Part shown: positions 1-6,209 of the stretch, piece by piece
Numbering within the stretch: position 1 is the first letter of the stretch
Layout of the letters: every line of letters starts with the position of its first letter
The notes under the pieces: generated by a model
Told to the model about the DNA's origin: nothing
The model's database searches: none
What the model saw: only the letters and a program-made list of their open reading frames with translations
Program-made: the position numbers and the translations under genes
NCBI GenBank assembly: GCA_002425245.1
Contig: DILW01000108.1
Coordinates: forward strand, 1-9,444
DNA length: 9,444 bases
Reading direction: 5' to 3'
From: Betaproteobacteria bacterium UBA5582
Lineage (GTDB): Bacteria > Pseudomonadota > Gammaproteobacteria > Burkholderiales > Rhodocyclaceae

Positions 1-135
1 CTCGCCGACGAGCGCGAGCGGGAAGCGGCGCTGGTCACCTTCCTGGCCACCGCCTCGGGCATGTCGCTGTTCGGCATCGGCAGCGCCTTCTGGGGGCTGT
101 TGCTGGGTATCGTCGTCCTGAAATCGGCACGCTGA
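1..135 (+). CDS. C-terminal end of a BenE-family (benzoate/H+ symporter-like) membrane transporter, partial
   Basis: Only the last 44 residues are in the window; reading frame 1 is open from the first base to a TGA at 133-135. The tail starts with a charged segment (LADEREREAAL) and continues into one long hydrophobic helix (TFLATASGMSLFGIGSAFWG, then LLLGIVVL), ending in KSAR. The TASG...GIGSAFWGL pattern matches, from memory, the final membrane segment of the BenE/YdcO family of inner-membrane transporters, so I infer a proton-coupled aromatic-acid or related uptake protein. Substrate cannot be judged from the tail. It is convergent with the LysR-type regulator, with 23 bases between the two stop codons. 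Family assignment is fairly likely; it could be another multi-pass transporter. Confidence 0.7.
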   Translation, partial: LADEREREAALVTFLATASGMSLFGIGSAFWGLLLGIVVLKSAR

Positions 136-162
136 AGGGCTGTCTGCTTGCGCCAGCTTCAG
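132..162. terminator. weak inverted repeat between convergent transporter and regulator genes
   Basis: CTGAAG (132-137) is perfectly complementary in inverted orientation to CTTCAG (157-162), with a 19-base loop. The arms overlap both stop codons. A shared bidirectional terminator is conceivable, but the stem is short and there is no T tract on either side, so this is only a weak call. Confidence 0.2.
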
Positions 163-1091
163 GCGGGCGTCTCCCTTTCCTGCAGGAAAGCCAGGAATTC
201 CCTGGCGACCGGCGAGAGCGCTTTGCCCCGCCAATGCACCACATACCAGGTGTTGCGCAGCGGAAAACCGGCTACATCCAGTTCGACCAGGCGGCGGCCA
301 AGTTCGTCGGCGACGGCATGGCGGGAAAGCACGGTCAGCCCCAGTCCGGACACCACGCAGGCGCGGATGGCCTCGTTGCTGGCGATGGTCATGCGCGGGG
401 TCAGCGACCAGGCATATTCCCGGCAAGTCTTTTCCAGGGCCAGCCGGGTTCCTGATCCGCTCTCCCGGATCAGGAAGGGGTAGGCCGCCAGATCTTCCCA
501 GCGCAGCCCCGTTTGGCCCGCCAGCGGGTGATCCGCCGGTGCGACGACGATCAGCGGATTGTCGGCGAAGGGTTCGGCGACGATATCCAGTTCGGTCGGC
601 GGATGACTGAAGACGTAGAGTTCGTCCCGATTGTCCTTGAGGCGGGCAATCAGGGTGTCGCGGTTGGCAATCTGGAACTCGATGTCGATATCGGGGTAGG
701 CCGCTGAAAACCGGCCAAGATAGGCCGGCAGCAAGGATTTCGCGGTGGTCACGGTAGCGACCCTCAGGCAGCCGGTTTGTGCTCCAGCCAGGCGGGAGAG
801 CTGCATGTCGGTGCGGGCCAGTGCCTCGAAGATCTCGCGGCATCCTGCTTGCAGGCACTCGCCAGCCGGCGTGAGGTAGAGCCGGCGGCCCAGTTGCTCG
901 AACAGCGGCATCCCGACCTGGTCGGCCAGGCGGCCCAGTTGGGTGGAGACGGTCGGCTGCGCCAGGTGCAGGGATTGCGCAGCCGCACCGACACTGAGGT
1001 GCTCGGCCACCGTCAGGAAGACTTCGAGCTGCCGGAAGCTGGCCAGACGGGTATGGAGGCGGCGCAATGTGCGCGGTTTTTCAATCGACAT
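159..1091 (-). CDS. LysR-type transcriptional regulator with CbbR-like effector domain
   Basis: A 310-residue LysR-family DNA-binding regulator, normal in length. Residues 19-78 form the winged helix-turn-helix (FRQLEVFLTVAEHLSVGAAA..., then the recognition region LAQPTVSTQLGRLADQVG, then GRRLYLTPAGE). Residues about 107-305 are the periplasmic-binding-protein-like effector domain. Several blocks resemble the CbbR subgroup that senses metabolites controlling carbon fixation: VTTAKSLLP (114-122), NRDTL (143-147), DELYVFSHPP (156-165), NPLIVVAP (178-185), RESGSGTRLALE (209-220), SNEAI (238-242), GLTVLSRH (251-258) and WYVVHWRGKALS (282-293). The ATG at 1089-1091 has no clear ribosome site and gives about 15 residues before the usual LysR start; no better start is visible. 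It is divergent from the isocitrate dehydrogenase gene, the classic layout for a LysR regulator and its target, so I infer it controls that gene and itself. No rubisco gene is in view. Confidence 0.93.
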   Translation of the reverse strand: MSIEKPRTLRRLHTRLASFRQLEVFLTVAEHLSVGAAAQSLHLAQPTVSTQLGRLADQVGMPLFEQLGRRLYLTPAGECLQAGCREIFEALARTDMQLSRLAGAQTGCLRVATVTTAKSLLPAYLGRFSAAYPDIDIEFQIANRDTLIARLKDNRDELYVFSHPPTELDIVAEPFADNPLIVVAPADHPLAGQTGLRWEDLAAYPFLIRESGSGTRLALEKTCREYAWSLTPRMTIASNEAIRACVVSGLGLTVLSRHAVADELGRRLVELDVAGFPLRNTWYVVHWRGKALSPVAREFLAFLQERETPA

Positions 1092-1184
1092 TTGTAGATT
1101 ATAAATCGTTTAAAAATCTATTTTTTTAAATGATTTCGCCGCGACATACTGGGGCCTCAGACCACAGCGAACAAGGAGAAAATC
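1092..1184. promoter_or_regulatory. AT-rich divergent promoter/operator region between the LysR regulator and isocitrate dehydrogenase
   Basis: Bases 1085-1136 are almost entirely A/T in a GC-rich neighbourhood. They contain a perfect inverted repeat, TAGATT (1095-1100) and AATCTA (1115-1120), 14 bases apart, and a second, imperfect one, AATCGTTT (1104-1111) with AAATGATT (1128-1135, one mismatch). TTA at 1099-1101 and at 1110-1112 gives a TNA-N8-TNA spacing of the kind described for CbbR operators, though chance matches are easy in AT-rich DNA. Divergent promoters for both genes must lie here, but I could not pick one confident -35/-10 pair. Binding by the adjacent regulator is inference. 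Confidence 0.55.
1173..1178 (+). promoter_or_regulatory. ribosome binding site of isocitrate dehydrogenase
   Basis: AAGGAG lies six bases before the ATG at 1185, an optimal Shine-Dalgarno arrangement that fixes the start of the gene. Confidence 0.8.
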
Positions 1185-2666
1185 ATGCATCCCCAGCCGA
1201 TTCCCCAGCAAGCGCTCAATCCCGCCATCACCCGGACGGCGGTCACCGTTGCCTACGGCGACGGCATCGGACCGGAAATCATGGCCGCCACCCTCCGCAT
1301 CCTGGATGCCGCCGGCGCAGCTATCACGCCGGAAACCATCGACATCGGTGAAAAGGTCTATCTCGCCGGCAACACGGCCGGCATCGACCGCGAAGCCTGG
1401 GAATCCTTGCGGCGCACCCGGGTGTTCCTCAAGGCGCCGATCACCACGCCGCAGGGCGGCGGTTACAAGAGCCTGAACGTGACCACCCGCAAGGCCCTGG
1501 GCTTGTATGCGAACGTCCGGCCCTGCGTCGCCTACATGCCTTTTGTCGAAAGCCGCCATCCGGGGATGAACCTGGTCATCGTCCGCGAAAATGAGGAGGA
1601 TCTCTATGCCGGCATCGAGCACCGGCAAACCGAGGATGTCTATCAGTGCCTGAAGCTGATCACGCGTCCGGGCTGCGAGAAGATCGTCACCTATGCCTTC
1701 GAGTACGCCCGGCGCCATGGGCGGAAAAAGGTGAGTTGCTTCGTCAAGGACAACATCATGAAGATGACCGACGGCCTGTTCCATCGCATCTTCAAGGAGA
1801 TTGGCCAGCGTTACCCGGACATCGAACAGGACTCCTGGATCGTCGACATCGGTGCGGCCCGGCTCGCCGATTCGCCGGAAATGTTCGACGTCATCGTCAC
1901 CCCCAACCTCTACGGCGACATCCTGTCCGATGTCGCTGCCCAGATTGCCGGTTCGGTGGGCATGGCCGGTTCGGCCAACATGGGCGATCACTGTGCCATG
2001 TTCGAGGCAATTCACGGGTCGGCCCCGGATCTGGCCGGGCAGGATGTGGCCAATCCTTCCGGCTTGCTGAACGGTGCCATCCAGATGCTGCTCCACATCC
2101 GCCAGCCCGATGTTGCTGCGCGGATCGAGAATGCCTGGCTGCGCACCCTGGAAGAGGGCATACACACCCGGGACATCTACCAGGAGGGACGCAGCAGGAA
2201 ATGCGTCGGAACCCGGGAATTTGCCGATGCCGTCATTGCCCGCCTGGGTCAGCAGCCGGAGCAATTGCGGCCGGTTGTCTACACCCAGCAGCCGGTGCTT
2301 CCGGCTTTCCGTCCGGCAGCGCGTGTTCCGGCCAGAAAGACCTTGGTGGGTGTCGACCTGTTCCTCAACTGGGCGCCCGGCGAACCCGGAGTGCTGGGTG
2401 GCCGTCTGGCAAAACGCGAGGAGGGGGGGATGCGCCTGGAACTGATCACCAACCGCGGCGTCAAGGTATGGCCGAACGGCTTGCCGGAAACCTACTGCGT
2501 CGATCACTGGCGCTGCCGCTTCCGTTCGAGCAGCGGCGCCCCGCTCACCCAGCAGTCGGTCATCGAATTGCTGCAGGCGGTTGTTACCGAGGGTTTCGAG
2601 GTGATCAAGACCGAAAATCTCTACCTGTTCGACGGTCAGCCCGGCTTTTCCGGCGCGCACGGCTAG
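1185..2666 (+). CDS. icd: isocitrate dehydrogenase, Thermus-type with C-terminal extension, probably NAD-dependent
   Basis: 493 residues, a cytoplasmic TCA-cycle enzyme that oxidatively decarboxylates isocitrate to 2-oxoglutarate. The dehydrogenase fold spans about 17-355. It is followed by the C-terminal domain typical of the Thermus thermophilus/Rickettsia type (about 385-493: VGVDLF, ITNRG, VDHWRCRF, FDGQPGF), absent from the E. coli enzyme. Visible catalytic residues by E. coli equivalence: S96 and N98 in KSLNV, R102, R112 in ANVRP, R134 and Y141 in the RENEEDLYAG block, K188, D221, and metal ligands D245 and D249 in GDILSD. The cofactor motif reads HGSAPDL (277-283): E. coli Lys344-Tyr345, which hold the NADP phosphate, are replaced by Asp282-Leu283. 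Asp at this place marks NAD use across the family, so NAD preference is a firm inference although automatic annotation may say NADP. The ATG follows an AAGGAG site. It stands alone, divergent from a CbbR-like regulator. Confidence 0.95.
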   Translation: MHPQPIPQQALNPAITRTAVTVAYGDGIGPEIMAATLRILDAAGAAITPETIDIGEKVYLAGNTAGIDREAWESLRRTRVFLKAPITTPQGGGYKSLNVTTRKALGLYANVRPCVAYMPFVESRHPGMNLVIVRENEEDLYAGIEHRQTEDVYQCLKLITRPGCEKIVTYAFEYARRHGRKKVSCFVKDNIMKMTDGLFHRIFKEIGQRYPDIEQDSWIVDIGAARLADSPEMFDVIVTPNLYGDILSDVAAQIAGSVGMAGSANMGDHCAMFEAIHGSAPDLAGQDVANPSGLLNGAIQMLLHIRQPDVAARIENAWLRTLEEGIHTRDIYQEGRSRKCVGTREFADAVIARLGQQPEQLRPVVYTQQPVLPAFRPAARVPARKTLVGVDLFLNWAPGEPGVLGGRLAKREEGGMRLELITNRGVKVWPNGLPETYCVDHWRCRFRSSSGAPLTQQSVIELLQAVVTEGFEVIKTENLYLFDGQPGFSGAHG

Positions 2667-2673
2667 TTCGCTA

Positions 2674-2698
2674 GGGGCGGGGGGCATCTCCCCGCCCC
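2674..2698 (+). terminator. G/C-rich hairpin after isocitrate dehydrogenase
   Basis: GGGGCGGGG (2674-2682) pairs perfectly with CCCCGCCCC (2690-2698) around a 7-base loop, a very stable 9-bp stem starting 8 bases after the icd stop. No T run follows, so it is not a textbook intrinsic terminator. It may still end transcription, protect the mRNA 3' end, or act with Rho. Confidence 0.55.
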
Positions 2699-2751
2699 GG
2701 TCAGCCGGACATGCGCTGTCGCGCTTCCGGTCATGGGGCAGCTGCGCAAGG

Positions 2752-2757
2752 TAAAAT
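2752..2757 (+). promoter_or_regulatory. possible -10 element just upstream of dnaE
   Basis: TAAAAT at 2752-2757 is one mismatch from the sigma-70 -10 consensus. A transcript starting about seven bases downstream would begin at or next to the chosen ATG (2765), giving little or no leader. No convincing -35 hexamer sits at 16-18 bases (TTCCGG at 2725-2730 is 21 bases away), so the call is tentative. Confidence 0.35.
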
Positions 2758-2764
2758 GCCGGCC

Positions 2765-5700
2765 ATGACTTCCCCGCGCTACGTTCATCTTCGTCTCCAT
2801 TCGGAATATTCGGTCACCGACGGCATCGTCCGCATCGGCGACGCGGTCAAGCGGGCAGCCGGCGACGGCATGCCGGCAATGGCGCTGACCGATCTCGGCA
2901 ACCTGTTCGGCCTCGTCAAGTTCTACACCGGCGCCCGTGGCAAGGGCGTCAAGCCGGTGGCCGGCGCCGATGTCTGGATCGCCAACCCGGAGGCGCCGGA
3001 CGATCCACGTCGGCTGCTGCTGCTGGTGCGCAACCGCCAGGGCTACCAGCAGTTGTGCGAACTGCTGACCCGCGCCTACACCACCGAGGGGCGCCGTGAC
3101 CGCGCCGAGATTCGCCGCGAATGGTTCGCCGAAATCGGTTGTGATGGCTTGATCGCCCTTTCCGGCGCGCATCTCGGCGACGTCGGCGAAGCGCTGCTGA
3201 ACGGCAACTTCGACCTGGCCATGGAACGCGCGCGGGCCTGGGAGGCGATCTTCCCCGACGCCTTCTATCTCGAAGTCCAGCGCTACGGCCAGCCGCAGCA
3301 GGAAGCCATCGTCCAGCAGACCGCCGATCTGGCCGGCGAAACCGGCATCCCGCTGGTCGCCACGCATCCGATCCAGTTCATGAACCGCGACGACTTCCGC
3401 GCCCACGAGGCGCGCGTCTGCATCGCCGAAGGTTACGTGCTGGGCGACCACCGGCGGCCGAAGATCTACACCGAGGGGCAGTACTTCAAGTCGCAGGACG
3501 AAATGTGCGAACTGTTCGCCGACCTGCCGGAAGCGCTGGAAAACACGCTGGAAATCGCCCGCCGCTGCAATATCGAGATGACGCTGGGCAAGAACTTCCT
3601 GCCCAACTTCCCGATCCCGCCCGGCATGACGATCGACGAATTCCTCGTCGACGAGGCGAAGAAGGGCCTCGAAGTCCGCCTCGCCGAGCTCTATCCCGAC
3701 CCGGAAGTCCGCCAGCAACGCCGCCCGGAATACGACGAGCGGCTCGCCTTCGAGTGCAACACCATCGTCCAGATGGGTTTCCCCGGCTACTTCCTGATCG
3801 TTGCCGACTTCATCAACTGGGCCAAGAACAACGGCGTGCCGGTCGGTCCCGGCCGGGGCTCCGGCGCCGGCTCGCTGGTCGCCTACAGCTTGCGCATCAC
3901 CGACCTCGATCCGCTCGCCTACGCCCTGCTGTTCGAGCGCTTCCTCAACCCGGAACGGGTGTCGATGCCCGACTTCGACATCGACTTCTGCCAGGACAAC
4001 CGCTGGCGCGTCATCGAGTACGTGCGCGAGCACTACGGCGCCGAGGCGGTGAGCCAGATCGCCACCTTCGGCACCATGTCCTCGAAGGCGGTGATCCGCG
4101 ACGTCGGCCGCGTGTTCGGCCTGCCGTACTCGATGTGCGACCGCATCTCGAAGCTGATCCCGGTGGTCCAGAACAAGCCGGTATCGCTGGCCGAGGCGCT
4201 GGAACAGGAGCCGCAGCTCAAGGAGATGATGCAGGGCGACGGCGACGGCGAAACCATTCGCGAACTGTTCGACCTGGCCAGCCGCCTTGAGGACCTGACC
4301 CGCAACGTCGGCATGCACGCCGGCGGCGTGCTCATCGCGCCGGGCAAGATCACCGACTTCTGCCCGATCTACCAGGCCACCGGCAGCGACGCCTCGCCGG
4401 TCTCGCAGTTCGACAAGGACGATGTGGAAAAGGCCGGTCTGGTGAAGTTCGACTTCCTTGGCCTGCGCAACCTGACCATCATCCAGCTGGCGCTTGACTA
4501 CATCGAGCGCATGACCGGCGACAAGCTGGATCTCATGTCGCTCGGCTTCGATGACCCGGGGGCCTATCAGATCCTGAAGGACGCCAACACCACGGCGATC
4601 TTCCAGGTCGAATCGGAAGGCATGAAGAAGCTGCTGAAGAAGCTGGCACCCGACCGTTTCGAAGACATCATCGCCGTGCTCGCGCTCTATCGTCCCGGCC
4701 CGCTCGGCTCCGGGATGGTGGACGACTTCATCCTGCGGAAAAAAGGCCAGCAGGCCATCGACTATTTCCACCCCGACCTGACCGCCTGCCTGTCGCCGAC
4801 CTACGGCGTCATCGTGTATCAGGAACAGGTGATGCAGATCTCGCAGATCATCGGCGGCTACACGCTCGGTGGCGCCGACATGCTGCGCCGGGCGATGGGC
4901 AAGAAGAAGCCCGAGGAAATGGCCAAGCACCGCGAGACCATCGCGGCGGGGGCGAAGGAGCGCGGCTACGATCCGGCGCTCGCCGAACAGCTGTTCGACC
5001 TGATGACCAAGTTTGCGGAATACGGCTTCAACAAGTCGCACACCGCCGCCTACGCCGTCGTCACCTACCACACGGCCTGGCTGAAGAAGTATCACTGCGC
5101 GGCCTTCATGGCAGCGACCATGTCGTCCGACATGGACAACACCGACACGGTCAAGATCTTCTACGAGGACACCATCGCCAACAAGGTGAAGGTGCTCGGC
5201 CCCGACGTCAATGCCTCGAACTACCGCTTCGAGCCGGTGGACCGCGACACCATTCGCTACGGCCTGGGCGCGGTCAAGGGCACCGGCGAGCAGGCGGTCA
5301 ATGACATCCTGCGCGCGCGCCAGGTCGGCGGCCCGTTCAAGGACCTGTTCGATTTCTGCCAGCGTTGCGACAAGCGCATGGTCAACCGCCGCACCATCGA
5401 GGCGCTGATCAAGGCCGGTGCCTTCGACAGCATCGACAACGACCGCCACAAGCTGCTCGCCTCGGTCGGCATTGCCATGGAGTTCGCCGAACAGGCCGAA
5501 CGCAACGCGATGCAGACCAGCCTGTTTGACCTCGGCGACGTCGCCGAGGCGCACGCGCCGCAGTACCTGACGGTGAAGCCCTGGGACGAACGTACGCAAT
5601 TGATGGAGGAGAAGACGGCGCTCGGCTTCTTCTTCTCCGGCCACCCGTACAACACCAGCAAGAAGGAGTTGTCGCGCTTCGTCAAACGGCCGCTGTCCCG

Positions 5701-6208
5701 TCTCGAACCGGCCAAGGAAATGACTACCCTGGCTGGCATCGTGGTCGGTGTGCGCACGCAGATGACCCGCCGCGGCAAGATGCTCTTCGTCCAGCTCGAC
5801 GATGGCACGGCGATGGTCGAAGTGTCGGTGTTCAACGAATTGTTCGAAGCCGAGCGCGCCAAGATCGTCACCGACGAGGTGCTGGTCATCGAAGGCAAGG
5901 TCAGCTACGACGATTTCTCCGGCGGCAACCGCGTCGTCGCCGACAAGCTGATGACCCTGGGCGAAGCCCGGGCACGCTTTGCCAAACATCTGTTACTGAA
6001 GATGAACGGGTCTTCCGATGCCCGTCGCCTGCGCGCCTTGCTCCAGCCCTTTGCGCCGGGGCCGGCGACGGTGCGTATCCGTTACCGCAATGCCGCGGCC
6101 GAATGCGAACTGATGCTGGGTGAAGCCTGGCGGGTGCGCCTCGACGACGCACTGCTCGAAGCGTTGTCCGGCTGGTTGCAACCGGACAACGTCGAAATCG
6201 TCTACTGA
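2765..6208 (+). CDS. dnaE: DNA polymerase III alpha subunit (replicative DNA polymerase)
   Basis: 1147 residues, close to the 1160 of E. coli DnaE; it is the catalytic polymerase of the chromosomal replicase. I start at ATG 2765 because MTSPRYVHLRLHSEYS aligns with the start of known DnaE proteins. An in-frame ATG at 2756 (four bases after AAGG) and one at 2711 would only add residues. The N-terminal PHP domain (about 5-280) is degenerate: Arg10 replaces a metal-binding His, as in E. coli, so proofreading should come from a separate DnaQ. The polymerase core shows GPGRGSGAGS (361-370), the catalytic aspartates in PDFDIDF (D403, D405) and the third, D563, in VKFDFLGL. Tandem helix-hairpin-helix lies about 833-890, the beta-clamp motif QTSLF at 917-921, the OB fold about 989-1065, and a tau-binding-type tail completes it. 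The gene is intact and monocistronic in this view, and ends one base from the stop of a convergent receptor gene. Confidence 0.98.
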   Translation: MTSPRYVHLRLHSEYSVTDGIVRIGDAVKRAAGDGMPAMALTDLGNLFGLVKFYTGARGKGVKPVAGADVWIANPEAPDDPRRLLLLVRNRQGYQQLCELLTRAYTTEGRRDRAEIRREWFAEIGCDGLIALSGAHLGDVGEALLNGNFDLAMERARAWEAIFPDAFYLEVQRYGQPQQEAIVQQTADLAGETGIPLVATHPIQFMNRDDFRAHEARVCIAEGYVLGDHRRPKIYTEGQYFKSQDEMCELFADLPEALENTLEIARRCNIEMTLGKNFLPNFPIPPGMTIDEFLVDEAKKGLEVRLAELYPDPEVRQQRRPEYDERLAFECNTIVQMGFPGYFLIVADFINWAKNNGVPVGPGRGSGAGSLVAYSLRITDLDPLAYALLFERFLNPERVSMPDFDIDFCQDNRWRVIEYVREHYGAEAVSQIATFGTMSSKAVIRDVGRVFGLPYSMCDRISKLIPVVQNKPVSLAEALEQEPQLKEMMQGDGDGETIRELFDLASRLEDLTRNVGMHAGGVLIAPGKITDFCPIYQATGSDASPVSQFDKDDVEKAGLVKFDFLGLRNLTIIQLALDYIERMTGDKLDLMSLGFDDPGAYQILKDANTTAIFQVESEGMKKLLKKLAPDRFEDIIAVLALYRPGPLGSGMVDDFILRKKGQQAIDYFHPDLTACLSPTYGVIVYQEQVMQISQIIGGYTLGGADMLRRAMGKKKPEEMAKHRETIAAGAKERGYDPALAEQLFDLMTKFAEYGFNKSHTAAYAVVTYHTAWLKKYHCAAFMAATMSSDMDNTDTVKIFYEDTIANKVKVLGPDVNASNYRFEPVDRDTIRYGLGAVKGTGEQAVNDILRARQVGGPFKDLFDFCQRCDKRMVNRRTIEALIKAGAFDSIDNDRHKLLASVGIAMEFAEQAERNAMQTSLFDLGDVAEAHAPQYLTVKPWDERTQLMEEKTALGFFFSGHPYNTSKKELSRFVKRPLSRLEPAKEMTTLAGIVVGVRTQMTRRGKMLFVQLDDGTAMVEVSVFNELFEAERAKIVTDEVLVIEGKVSYDDFSGGNRVVADKLMTLGEARARFAKHLLLKMNGSSDARRLRALLQPFAPGPATVRIRYRNAAAECELMLGEAWRVRLDDALLEALSGWLQPDNVEIVY

Positions 6209-6209
6209 A

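Noticed and set aside
1110..2687. 525-codon minus-strand frame covering the isocitrate dehydrogenase gene
   Set aside because: Antisense shadow of icd by the same codon-bias effect; no recognisable domain, and the plus-strand enzyme has all catalytic residues.
2711..2764. N-terminal extension of DnaE from the ATG at 2711
   Set aside because: The extra 18 residues resemble nothing in DnaE, no ribosome site precedes 2711, and family alignment starts at the ATG at 2765.
2663..5989. Open frame of about 1100 codons on the minus strand across nearly all of dnaE
   Set aside because: It is the antisense shadow of a high-GC gene with strong third-position bias. Its translation is low-complexity-looking (many V, D, H, R, G), matches no family I know, and dnaE on the plus strand is unambiguous.
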